DNA from: Bimuria novae-zelandiae CBS 107.79 | Taxonomy: Eukaryota; Ascomycota; Dothideomycetes; Pleosporales; Didymosphaeriaceae | Assembly: GCA_010015655.1 (NCBI GenBank) | Contig: ML976714.1 | Coordinates: 41,146-105,145 of the forward strand | DNA: 64,000 nucleotides | Reading direction: 5' to 3' | Part shown: one piece after another, positions 1 to 11,393 of the stretch | Numbering within the stretch: position 1 is the first letter of the stretch | Layout of the letters: the number at the start of each line of letters is the position of its first letter | Program-made: the position numbers and the translations under genes | Notes under the pieces: model-generated | The model's input: the letters and a program-made list of their open reading frames with translations, nothing else | What the model was told of the DNA's origin: nothing | Database searches by the model: none

Positions 1-852
1 GAAACTGCCCCAGTGTTGTTCCGCACCTCAACGTCATCCTGTGCGAAGCTTTCGCGACCGAACCTGCTTTACATGTGGCAGCGCGGCACCACGGCCTGTG
101 ATATCACGTTACGGAAAACGCCACAGGATGCAGTACTAGGGATGCGGGCTCGCGATGCGCAGCATCTATGGAGGCATATCGCCACGGAGCTGTCGATCGG
201 GCCTGTACTCTCCACAGGGAGAGCAGGGAATCGCAGAGCTGTCGAAGAGGTAGGCACGAGGGAGCCATGGAAGCTGCAACTGTCTGCCTGCCCGAGAAGG
301 CAACTACGACCCTGTGTCTCGTGAGAGGAAGGAGCGTTCATCCATCCTGCATACGTAGAAGGATGGATATCGCTTACGCATTTCCGCGTACAGCTCCTCC
401 TACCTCCCATCCCATTACCACTCGAACCGCCGCCTTGGCGGCCCCCCGCGGCATGCAATCGTCGATGCATCATCCTGCACTCCGTCCAGCCACAGCACCA
501 GGGAGGCAACTACCCGTTCGTGTCCCACCAACTAGCTCCAAGCTTCCGCTCTGGAGCTGACGCCCCGCTCGAGCTGGAGCAGTGACGCAATGTCTCTGCT
601 CCCACAGCATGCTCTGTCGCACACGGTGCTCTCAATGGCTCACAAAACAGGTTCTGGCACTGCATCCTTCGCCTCTTGCGGCGCGAGCTACCCCTGCTGC
701 TGTAACTTGTACCTCAGCACCAGTCAGGAGCTCCAGCAATACGTCATGTTGAAAAAACGTAGCCGGTTACAGGACGACTGCTCCCATATATTCTAGTCCA
801 CCCATGCTCCGCTGCCTCTTTTCTTCCACAGACGTAGCCCGTCAAACGATAT
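1..852. other. Upstream region without a supported gene
   Basis: Short overlapping open frames occur on both strands, but none has a recognisable domain, splice signals or consistent composition. The last 100 bases hold a TATA-like CATATATT near position 785 and a pyrimidine-rich stretch before the ATG at 853, so this is probably the promoter and 5' leader of the DUF3659 gene. Confidence 0.5.
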
Positions 853-3800
853 ATGCCCCATTCTGCATCCAATTCCTACACGTATTACTCGTTCCCCCCA
901 ACCCCTAATCGGAACTCCCCCCGTTCCCAACGTTCACGATCCATTTCCAGTAACGCTTCTGCTGCTTCGCAACGAACTTTACGAACTACACGAGAACCAC
1001 TTCCAGAACTAGAACTCGACGACGACGACACAATGCCTTCTCCCGCCGCCGGAAAGAGTGAAACCCCCCGCACTCCGACCAAGCTTGGCAGGAAGGCCCA
1101 GTCAGGTGCCCCCAAGCTAGGCAAGAAGCAAGAGGCGTCACAGTCAGAAACCACTCTGCGGAACACGGCAGAGGATGCTCCGGAGAACGTTCAAGACACC
1201 AAGGGTCAGGCAGAAGAAGCTGCTGACGATGCTCAAGGCAAGGTCTCCCAAGCAGGAGACGACCTAGAGCAGGCCGAGCCGAAGCCAATTGACGAGGCGG
1301 AAGAGGCCGCTGGCGACGCCAAGGAGAAGGCTGAAGATACTGCCGGCGATGTGAAAGAGAAGGCCGACGACACTGTAGAAGCCGCTGAGGAGGAGGCAGA
1401 AGAGACCGGCGACGATGCCGATGATGCGACTCAGAAGGCCGGAGAAGAGGGTGAGGAAGGTGAGGGTGAAGCTGATACCCAGGACACCGAGGACGACGCC
1501 GAAGACGCCGCCACCGAGACCGCTTCCAACGCCAAGTCTGCTGGCGAGGGCGCCTTGAGCGGCGCTCGCGGACTTGCGGGACGAGCTCAAGGCCTGGCTG
1601 GCAAGGCTTCTGAGGATCCGCAAGGCGCCGCACAGGATGCGGGCGACGAAGCTAAGCAGGCAGGCGATGATGCCCAGGATACCGCTGGTAGTACTGCCAA
1701 TGAGGCTCAAGACACTGCCAAGTCCGCTGCCGACGATGCCCAGGACACTGCCCAGGACACTACCGATGATGCTCAGGCCACTGCTCAAGACACTGCCGAT
1801 GCTGCTCAAGACACCACTCAGGACACTGCCGACCAAGCCAAGGATACCGCCGAAGATGCTACCCCCGATCTCGGTGTTCTCAAGGGTTTGGAAGTGGATG
1901 AGGAAGGTCTCATTCACGACAGCGAGGGCAAGCCCATCGGACGTCTCGTTGAGGGTGATGCTGAGGACCTCGCTGGGTACGCTATTGGTGATGGTGGCGA
2001 GATCCTCGACGATGATGGTGACCTCGTTGGCCGTTGCGAGCTTCTCCCTGAAGTTGCCCAGGACCAGTTGAAGCAAGCCCAAGATGCTCAGGATGGTCCC
2101 AAGATGCCTCCTCTCAGCATCCTCAAGGGGCTCAAGGCCGACAAGACCGGCCAGATCCTCAACGAGGATGGCGATTTCGTTGGCCACATCGTCGAGGGCG
2201 ACCCATCAGAGATCCAAGGCCGCGAGTTCGATGAGAACGGCGAGATCCACGATGAAGACGGCAACTTGCTCGCTCGAGCAGAGCTCCACCCCGACGCCGC
2301 TGATCTCGTGGATCAGGACGCGGATGAGGAAAATGATGAAGAGGAGGGTGATGGTGCTGTTGATGGCGTTGCCGATGAGGCGACTGGCGCTGCCGAAGTC
2401 GCCAAGGACACCGCCGAAGAAGCCGCTGAAGAAACTCCTGCTGACATTGAGGACGAGCTTCCTGGCGTTGACGCGATTGAGGGCATGGAAGTCAACTCCT
2501 CTGGAGACGTTGTGAACGACGACGGCGACGTTGTTGGCCACCTCGTAGAAGGCTCCGTCACCGACGCCAAGGGTCTCACCGTCAACGACAAGGGCGAGGT
2601 TGTCGATGCTGACGGCAATGTTCTTGGCAAGGTTGAACTTGCCGAAGGAGCTGCTGAGAAGCTCAAGGAATTAGCTGCCGGTGCCCTGGATTTGCGCATC
2701 CTGGAGGGCCTCAAAGTCAACAAGAAGGGCAAGATCCTTGACGCCGAGGGTGAGGAGATCGGCGAGTTGAAGGAAGGTGACCTCAAGGACGCCGCTGGCA
2801 AGACGGTCAACGACAAGGGCGAAGTCTTGGACAAGGATGGCAACGTCGTTGGCAAGGTCGAAGTCGTACCCGGCGAGGCTGCCTTCGAAGCCATCAAAGC
2901 ACTCAAGGAGAGTCTTGGTGAGACCGAGGAAGATGGAGAGGCCGATGAGGAGGCTGAGAAGGAGCCTGAAATCATCGAAGTCACCCCTGAAATCCACGAG
3001 CTTGAGGGCTTGAAGGTCAACAAGAAGGGCCAAGTCTTGGATGAGGAAGGCGAGCCGATCGGTGAGCTCGAAGAGGGCGACGTCAAGGAGTGCGCCGGCA
3101 AGAAGATCAACGCCAAGGGCGAGGTGCTTGACAACGATGGCAACGTCATTGGCAAGGTCAAGGCTCTTCCTCAGATGCGCGAGGCTCCCGAAGAGCCCGA
3201 GATCAAGGAGGTTGAGATCACTCCCGAGCTTGATACCCTCGAGGGTCTCAAGGTCAACAAGAAGGGTCAGGTTCTTGACGAGGAAGGCGAAGTCATCGGT
3301 GAGCTCGAAGAGGGCGATCCCAAGGAGTGTGCCGGCAAGAAGATCAATGCCAACGGTGAGGTCCTTGACAAGGATGGCAACGTCATCGGCAAAGTCAAGA
3401 CGCTGCCGAAGATGGTCGAGCAGAAGGTTGGCGAGGCTGAGGATGCCGCAAACGAAGCCGAAGATGCTGCTGAAGATGCGCAGGACGCCGTCGAGGAGGC
3501 TGGGGAGGATGCGGAGAACGCTGAGGAAGACGACGGTCGTCCACCTCTCTCCATTCTCGAGGGCCTTACAGTCAACAAGTCCGGCAAGCTCATCGACTCC
3601 AACGGCAACATTGTCGGTGAGCTCGTTGAGGGTGACGCCAAGAAGCTCTCCAAGGCCGGCACCACGGCCGATTCTGAGGGGCAGTTCTGGGACAACAAGG
3701 GCCATGTCATCGGCCGTGCTCAGACTGTACCTCAGGAAGAAGCCGAGGAAGAGGCTCCATTCGCCGGTCTCGAAGGCCTCATTGTTGTCAAGGGCGGCTT

Positions 3801-6194
3801 CGTCGAAGACGAGAACGGCAACCGCGTTGGCCAGGTCGTCGAAGGTGACGCCAAGAAGCTTGTCGGGCGCGCTGTCGACGAAGACGGAGATATCATTGAC
3901 AAAAAGGGTTCAGTTGTTGGCCACGCCGAACGCTACGACGAGCCTGAAGAGGAGCCGGAACCGGAAGCTGAAGCCATTGACCTCTCTGACCTCGAGGGCC
4001 GGACCGTCAACAAGCAAGGCAACGTCATCGGCAACGAAGGTGTACCGATTGCCCGTGTCGTTGAGGGCAACCCCAAGGAGCTTGCCGGCCGCAAGATCGA
4101 CGACCAGGGCCAAATCTGGAATGACTCCGGGAAGGTCATCGGCCGTGTTGAGCTCATCCCTCTAGAGGAGCGCGAGGCCAAGCCTGAAGGCCCCTTCGCC
4201 GGTCTGCAAGGCCTTCGCGTTGTTCCTGACGGCAAGATCGCTGATGAGGACGAGAACATCGTTGGTCAGATTGTTGAAGGCAACCCCAAGCGTCTCGTGG
4301 GCATGGCTGTTGATGAGGATGGTGACATTCTCGACAAGTACGGCAACGTCAAGGGCCATGCTGAGCCACTTGAGGAGGAGGAAGAGGCTGAGCCTGATGA
4401 CCTTTCCATCCTTGATGGTCTCACCCTCAACAAGCAGGGTTACCTTGTCGACCAGAACGGAACGCCAATTGGTCGTCTCGTTGAGGGTAACCTCGGCGAC
4501 CTTGTTGGTCGCAAGTCTGATGACGAGGGTCAGATCCACAACGATACCGGCAAAGTTGTCGGTCGTTGCGAGTTGATCCCAGAGAACGAGCGCGTCCAGC
4601 GCCAGGAGGGTCCTTTCGCAGGACTGGAAGGTCTGCGCGTCGTTAAAGATGGATTTGTCGAAGATTCAGACGGCAACCGTGTCGGACAGATCACCGAGGG
4701 CGATCCCAAGAAGCTCGTTGGTAACCGCGTCGACGAAGACGGCGATATCATCGACAAGTACGGCAACGTCAAGGGTCATGCTGAACCTTGGGAGGAAGAG
4801 GAGGAGCCCGAGGTCGATCTCAGCGCTCTTGCTGGCTGCACCGTAAACAAGGCCGGTAATGTCGTCGACTCTTCCGGTACCATCCTTGGCCGTGTTGCCG
4901 AAGGTGACCCATCCACCATGATCAGCAAGAAGGTTGATGGCCAGGGCCAGATCTGGGACAACGCTGGTAACGTCATCGGTCGCGCTGAGCTCGTGCAGGG
5001 TGTCTCTTCTGGACCCGAGGGACCATTTGCTGGCTTTGATGGCAACACTGTCGCCAAAGATGGCACCGTTCAGACGCCTAGCGGAGATATCATCGGCCGC
5101 GTCATCGAGGGTGATGTCAAGAAGCTTGTTGGCCACACGGTCGATGAGGACGGCGACATCACTGACAAGAACGGCAATGTCATTGGTAAAGCCGAGCGCT
5201 GGGAGCCTGAGGAGAAGGAGCGCCGCATCAACCCCATGTCTGGCATGCACGTCAACAAGGAGGGTGAGGTTCGCGACCAGAACGGTGATATCATTGGCCG
5301 TCTCACTGCTGGCGACCTTGGTCACTGTGCCGGCCTTGAGATTGACGACAATGGCTATGTCGTTGATAACGATGGCAACAAGGTCGGAGAAGTCACCCTG
5401 CTTGAGAATATCCAAGAAGAGGAGGAAGAGGAGCATGAGGAGACCGAGGAGGAGAAGCAGCGCCGTGAAGACGCTGAGCTTGCTGACAAGATGGCCAACA
5501 TCTGTCAGCAGACGCTTGAGCGCGTCCAGCCCATTATGAAGCAGATCACAGAGGTATGCATCTTCAACCTTTCGATATCTCTCCCAGTGAACTAACAGAT
5601 CTACAGCATATCGAGCAAGCAGACCGCACGCCGCGCGACGAACTCGACGAAGAAGAGCTCGTCAACAACGTCAAGCCCCTCATCATGGAGGGTTCCCGCA
5701 TCCTGGAAGAATGCAACGGCGCCCTCCGTGGCCTCGACCCCGATGGTCGTATCGCCGCCCAAGCCAAGGGCCGCGCTCAGACTCGCGACGCCACGCCAGA
5801 GGAGTACCGTCTCGCCGACTGCCTCAAGGAACTCACGACGACTGTCGTCACCACCATCGACAACGCGAAGAAGAAGATCTCCGACATGCCTCACGCCAAG
5901 AAGAAGCTCAACCCGCTCTGGTGTCTGCTCACCGAGCCCCTGTTCCAGATCATCGCTGCCGTTGGTCTACTGCTCACTGGTGTGCTCAACCTCGTTGGCA
6001 GGCTGCTTAACGGTTTGGGTCTCGGTGGTCTGGTCAACGGTCTGCTGGGTGGTCTTGGCATCAACAAGCTGCTCGGCGGTCTGGGTCTTGGATCAGTATC
6101 TGAGATGCTGGGCGGTGGTGACAAGAAGGACAAGAAGAAGGGTGGAGGTGTGAGCAACTTGCCGATCGTCGGCGGTCTGCTGGGCAAGAAATAA
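853..6194 (+). CDS. LEA-like giant repeat protein with 15 DUF3659 repeats and a hydrophobic C terminus
   Basis: Two exons, 853-5553 and 5607-6194, encode about 1762 residues. The 53-bp intron has a GTATGC donor, a CTAAC branch point and a CAG acceptor, and joins the frames at KQITE|HIEQ. Residues 1-80 are Ser/Thr-rich. Residues about 80-335 are Ala/Asp/Glu/Lys/Thr-rich with AQDTAQDTTDDA-type 11-mer-like repeats, as in group 3 LEA proteins. From about 337 to 1515 there are 15 copies of a roughly 60-residue DUF3659 unit (LxxLEGLxVNKxG, then VDEDGDI, then GNVIGxxE) separated by acidic linkers. The C terminus, after an acidic coil, is a distinct domain ending in a Leu/Gly-rich hydrophobic stretch (about residues 1670-1740) that may insert into a membrane. 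Such proteins are annotated LEA-domain proteins in filamentous fungi, and a stress or desiccation role is inferred from that label only. The long antisense open frames here are by-products of the skewed composition. Confidence 0.9.
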
Positions 6195-7498
6195 ACCACT
6201 CGTCCTTCGATGGTGGTGAACGTGGGGATGTTGTTTCCGTTTCGCATTGAATTTGCTGTTACATTTTCACTAATGGTTGGGGACGAAGACGAGCGAGTCG
6301 TTTGCATATGATACCACGTCCGGCCGTCGCCTCTTCCAAGCGAGCCTGAGGATCGGGGGGTTCAAGGGTGAGCGAGGAAGAGGTGGTTGCGGGTCGCGTA
6401 GGATTGGACGAAGAGACGGGCAAAATGGTTCTCTCCACTGTTTGGGTTTGGATTTGTATATTTTCGCGACTTGGTGTTTTCCTACATCTAGCCAGATGGA
6501 AGCCAAGCTCTACCGGCACCGCTTACATATTTTCCTTTGTCGCACACTGAGGACTTGATGGCTTAGCAACGGCGTTGTGGCAGGTTTTGTTGTATGATTA
6601 GTTTTGGGGTAATTTAATGAGTGTCTTCTGAATTTTGTGCATTGCTTTTGACGTTGGTGACTTTGTATTGCTCCTTCGCATTGTGGTTGTTGGGGGTGGT
6701 GTATGATGGCCTATTTACGGCGGTGTTTGCTCTTTCGATTGTACTCTTCGTGGAGTCACGAGATAAGAGGTCGGAGTGATTGATGCCTGCGTGACGCAGG
6801 TTGATCGTTTGCTCCTGGCGGAGTCGCGCCTGCCGCGTTTACTACCAATGCTTCGCACGATCGACTGGGCCCTGCGCGTTTACACTCTACGCCTACAGCA
6901 CTGGTCTCTCTCTATTATTCCTTATCCTGCACCGGCCGAGCGCGCCTACCCAAGACCCCATCATCACGCGCGGGGCCTAGGTATTACCTAGGTACTATAT
7001 TGCGAACCTCCCAGTCCAGGCTGACTGTGGCTACACAAACATCTCTCCAAGCCTCCACGGTGGTGGATATCTTGTTTACGCGAACGAACTACGAACGTAC
7101 CTACCTGGACTACGACGCGACCTCTACGAGGACCCTGCTGCCTATCTGCAGCGAGCGAACCGAACGGGCGAACGAGTCGGCCAGTCACACACACCTAGCT
7201 ACTGCACAAGTCCACCGACACACTACCCACACACATCTCCCTCGAAACCCCCACAACAAAACTCCCCAACGGCGGTCGATACGATACCATGGACGCGACA
7301 CTCCAATGCCCCTTCCTCATGAGCACCACGCTCGACGCACTCCTCTGGCACGTCCTCCCCGGCTGGACGACGTGTGTGGATGACGCCGGCGCGAGCAGTG
7401 TTGCGAACGGCGTGCTTTGGGCGGTGGAGTATGTGTGTTGGGGTGGAGTGCTGGTGGGGGCGGTGATGGGGGTGGAGAGGCTGGGGAAGTGGAGGGAG
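6195..7498. other. Intergenic region, no supported gene
   Basis: It contains the 3' flank of the DUF3659 gene and a segment with two closely spaced CCTAGGTA palindromes at about 6976-6993. Only short frames without recognisable features are present. One open frame (7289-7513) encodes 74 residues with a hydrophobic stretch but ends at the first base triplets of a tandem duplication, so it is not called. Confidence 0.45.
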
Positions 7499-7659
7499 GG
7501 GGGGAGGGGGTGAATGACTTTGTGCCTCTGCGGTGGTGATTTGAGGAGGGAAGGGGTGGTTGGTGCGTTGGCGGTGGGGGAGGGGGTGAATGACTTTGTG
7601 CCTCTGCGGTGGTGATTTGAGGAGGGAAGGGGTGGTTGGTGCGTTGGCGGTGGGGGAGG
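7499..7659. repeat. Perfect 76-bp tandem duplication
   Basis: Two adjacent identical copies run from 7511 and from 7587 (period 76 bp). A shared G-rich GGGGGAGGGGG precedes each copy. The unit starts TGAATGACTTTGTGCCTCTG and is G-rich on the plus strand. No mismatches were seen, so the duplication looks recent or is kept by slippage. Confidence 0.9.
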
Positions 7660-9608
7660 ACATTGTGTTTTGAAACTATCTATGGGGAATGGATTATACT
7701 GCTTTCTACCAAGCAATATCGACTGTACCGGACACTCAGAGCCCTAACTGTCAGATAACGCTCACAATTCATCTTGTTGGTGACGAATCATTTACGTCTA
7801 CGAAAATGCAGTGTAGAGGGTCCCTACCAAGCTACACAGCCGGCCGGCTCGTAAGCTGGAATCTCGACTGCCGCATTTACGAGGTATCCCGTCCTACTCT
7901 TATACTAACGATTTCTGATGACTAGCTTACCGGGCTTTTGTGCCGTGTTGGGTACTTGCAACCTGCTAGAGACGAGAGAAGCCCTTTTCTGGGTTCTCTG
8001 GGCCGGGTTGGTGCAGAGATTAAGCGTGGGGCTGAACACGTCGCGGGGGATTCTGGCATACATGTACATAAGCAAGTCTGGTGGTGTGGGAATGCGAGAG
8101 CATTTTCGTTGCTGTACATGAGCTACAAAAGATGGAAACTGCACGTAGGAGAGCACAAGATCTCGCCACACCCTTCTTACGCTGATGCTGCGATAGGTAC
8201 TCGGTGGTTTTTAGACAACTTGAACGTCCCGATCAAAGTGATCAAGGTCCAGCGCTGGAAAATGGCACCCATATCGTCATGTCTGTCCAATGTGCACTCA
8301 CAAGAATCCAGCTACCCAGCGCCGATACAATTCTCACGTGACGCCTTGATACACCCGGATCCCATGGCGTCCAACAGACATATCCCGAATCCTCTCCCTC
8401 TCTAAAAGACAAAACCGCTGTCCTACCTAAAATTCCGGCCAGGAAAATCGCCATAGCGCCATGCTTCGAGGTCCCTCCAACACCGCTCTCATCCCCTTAA
8501 CAACCGTACACCGCCACCAAGCTTGCTGGCCCTCTCCATCTCCTCTTCAACTGCGCAGTAGGACTTGATTTCCCCTAGAGATAGAGAGACGATAGTCAGG
8601 TGAGGCGGTGAGCACCGGAGGTGCGAGGCAAGGCCAAGGGGGTCCAAAAAGGCAAGTAGTCCATCCCATCTCTACTCTGAGGTATCAAACAAGGCGGGCC
8701 GAGGTAGTTTCCAATAAGGCTTAATCCCCCCTAGAAATGCGGGTCCGACGTGCAGTGCTCTCCTGGCGGCGATTTCCGTCACCCGCACATCGCGAAGGAA
8801 CGCACCGGATACCACGCCCGGTACCGAACACCAGCATAGTCAATATCTAGGAGAAGCAACCCCACAGAGACGACCCGCAAATACTCACCCGAGTCTGTGG
8901 GCGATGAATCGGTACCGGGCAAGAATCTCGGAAATTTTGGGAAGGTGTCTGGGTGGACAAGATATGGGACTCAATAGCGTGATGGGAAGCTGCCTGGGAT
9001 GCGCTCGCGAGTGCGAGAGAGGTTGATTACGTGAAATCGTCATTCGGTGATTGATCGTTAGTTGGACTGGAGTCGGGTACGCGAAGACTTGGGAATGCCG
9101 TAGCGGAGAGGTGGATGCCATAGCGGGCTTTGGTGGAAAGATTATTAATGATAGTGGCGAGAATGTGTAGAGCGGAAAGCAAGAAGCCACACGTCTGTAC
9201 CTGTTCAACCGCAATAATTCACAGCACAGTATGTAACCGGTCAAGGACAGTCCCTAGTGTACTCGCACGGGTGAAAAGGTTCGTAGATTCAGCTGATCAC
9301 ATGTAGGCGCTGTGCTGAGTTCATCAGGAGTGGTTCTAGGACGCCTTGTTCCAGGATGAATACGGACGTTAGGCGCCTGTGCATCCTAGTCGGTATAGTT
9401 GCGACTCACGGTCCGCAAAGATTGTTTGCGAGAATAAGGAAACCTAGTAGTTGGCATGTGCTACTATACCTACCGCACCAAGTCCAGTCGCAAGTTTCAG
9501 TGCGACGTATCCTTCCATGTCAGCCAGTACGACATCCAATTTGCTGACAGGATAGTGCATAGAATTGACCGCCGCAAGGGGTAGGGGAAAAGGCGAATGG
9601 TAATCATA
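7660..9608. other. Intergenic region, no supported gene
   Basis: About 1.9 kb left of the transposon. Short frames on both strands have no domain, no convincing splice context and no consistent composition. I see nothing functional in it. Confidence 0.45.
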
Positions 9609-9611
9609 CTA

Positions 9612-9648
9612 CAATGGGTGGAAAAAAGTGGACTATCGCTCACGTGAA
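9612..9648 (+). repeat. Left terminal inverted repeat of the transposon
   Basis: The 37 bases match the reverse complement of 11355-11391 without mismatch, including a run of six A. The first difference is at the 38th base. Confidence 0.95.
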
Positions 9649-9770
9649 CTGCCAAGGCGCTAGTTATCTTATCAATAAGGGCACTTGGTCCGTGCCTCAG
9701 CTCCAAACTGAACACCAGGACTCTATCACCACCTCGTATATAGCGATTTTTTTCGCCAACAACACCCATT

Positions 9771-11258
9771 ATGCCACCTCAACGCACTAGCGGCCGCCCG
9801 AACGACTCTCGCAACCTTACAGAGGCTCAGAAAGGTGCTATCGTAGCCCTACGCAAGCTCTCGAACACTGAATACGCCTATATCGCTGGCGCGATGGGTT
9901 TGAGCATCTCAACACCACAGAAAGTCTTCAAGAAGGTTGAAAAGGCTTGTGCGGAGGCCTCGCTTAACCCATCGCTTAACAATTTGCTAACCAAAGTCCA
10001 TGCTACCCGTATCAGTCCCCCTGGAGCTAAACCTAAGGTACGCAACGGCAGCAAGCTTAGTGCTTAAATACGCAACGCTATTATATAATTTAGCACTTAC
10101 GATATTGAAGAATCGACCCGCCACGTCCTCCAAGAGGTCGGGATTACAGTAAGCCGTCCTACACTAGTCAAAATTGCTCACGAGCACCGCGATCACGACC
10201 ACACCTACGCTATTGTACGAGGTGTACGCCCAAAGAAGCCTGAGCTTGACGACGACGATATACGCAACCGAGAGCGCTACGTTGCCTGGATCCTTACCAC
10301 ACACAAGCGCTTTGCTCCTAAGCTTATATTTGTTTGCTACGACGAAACTAGCAAATCAATTGGACGCAGGAATCTTCGCGGAGGCAAGCGGTACGTTTAG
10401 AGGGCACGTGGCGCTCCAGCCAATAAATACGCCCTCCTGTATCGCCTACCCTCTTTCAGCCTTATAATCTGCGCTGCTACGTCTACCGATACTACCATTC
10501 GCAGTCCAAAACGCCCATGTTTAGTATGGGTGGCAGAAGAGGAGGAGGATCGCGAGGAGACACTTAAGCGCGTACGCAAAGCTAATAAGAGGGCTCGCAA
10601 ATTAATTAATAATAAGAGGGCCCGTGCGGACGTTGCTAGCACCCAGGAGGAGCGCGCTCTTAGTGAGATTAATCGCAATATCCTTCACCGTAACAAGGCT
10701 GCTAAGGCTGCTAATCAAGCTACTGGCAAGAAGGGAGGAGCCCTCCAGGCTAGTTGCAAAAACCCTGTTACTCCTGATAAGTTCTTTAAATACAAGGACT
10801 TTGTATACAAAAGTGGGAAGGGCATGAACGGGATCTGGTACGCTGAACGGGTGCTTAAGGACGTTGTTTTTCCCTACTACGAAGCTGTACGCGCCAACAA
10901 CCCCTGTGCTCAGGTGTTCTTAGTGCAAGATAACGTCTACCTCCATGGCCTAGGGCTCCGATATTGCGCACCCGAAATCGAAGAGAAGGACATACGCTTC
11001 GCTCCGCACTCCCCCAACTCACCCGATCTACACCCAATTGAGCGCTGTTTTAGCAGGCTTAAGGGTTTCCTAGAGGACTACGAAGTGAAGAGCGCGTCAA
11101 AACAAGCCAAAAACGATGCGGTGGCATTCGTACAATCTATTTAGCAGGAAGATAAGACGATAAGGCAATATATAGCTTATCAACTCCATCCTAATCACTT
11201 TCGTGATGTGGCTAAAGCTTGTGAAAAAGCTGATTATAATAACAACTTTACGGCATAA
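9771..11258 (+). pseudogene. Tc1/mariner-type transposase, broken by four in-frame stops
   Basis: A single reading frame runs from ATG 9771 to TAA 11256-11258 (495 codons) with no frameshift, interrupted by stops at 10065-10067 (TAA), 10086-10088 (TAA), 10398-10400 (TAG) and 11142-11144 (TAG). Each stop is one C-to-T change from a Gln codon, as expected from RIP or 5-methylcytosine decay. The N terminus has a helix-turn-helix-like segment (about residues 17-60, LTEAQKGAIVALRKLSNTEY). The catalytic core shows three acidic positions: FVCYDET, FLVQDN and SPDLHPIE, with 36 residues between the second D and the final E. Spacing and motifs fit the DDE/D Tc1-mariner superfamily. It cannot make full-length protein as it stands. 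Confidence 0.88.
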
Positions 11259-11354
11259 TTTAAATACCTTTACATCTAGTATATTGCTGCTTAAAAGCTA
11301 CTTTGATGGTAAATTCACGATGTAGCTGAAATTTTCGGTGTTCAGCCAAGGAAT

Positions 11355-11391
11355 TTCACGTGAGCGATAGTCCACTTTTTTCCACCCATTG
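11355..11391 (-). repeat. Right terminal inverted repeat of the transposon
   Basis: Exact reverse complement of 9612-9648 and followed by the target TA at 11392-11393. Confidence 0.95.
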
Positions 11392-11393
11392 TA

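Larger units (their letters stand above)
9612..11391 (+). mobile_element. Tc1/mariner-type DNA transposon, 1780 bp, inactivated
   Basis: The element is bounded by perfect 37-bp inverted terminal repeats (9612-9648 and 11355-11391) starting CAATGGGTGG, each flanked by TA (9610-9611 and 11392-11393). This is the target-site signature of the Tc1/mariner superfamily. It contains one transposase frame on the plus strand with four in-frame stop codons. It is complete in structure but non-autonomous, because the transposase is broken. Preserved ends mean it could in principle be mobilised by an intact copy elsewhere. Confidence 0.92.

Noticed and set aside
885..5436. Six long minus-strand open frames opposite the DUF3659 gene (up to 344 codons)
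   Set aside because: They mirror the repeat units of the sense gene and have hydrophobic low-complexity translations without start context or splice signals.
7289..7513. 74-codon plus-strand frame with a hydrophobic stretch
   Set aside because: Its end falls at the start of a tandem duplication, it has no family features, and the surrounding sequence is G-rich low complexity.
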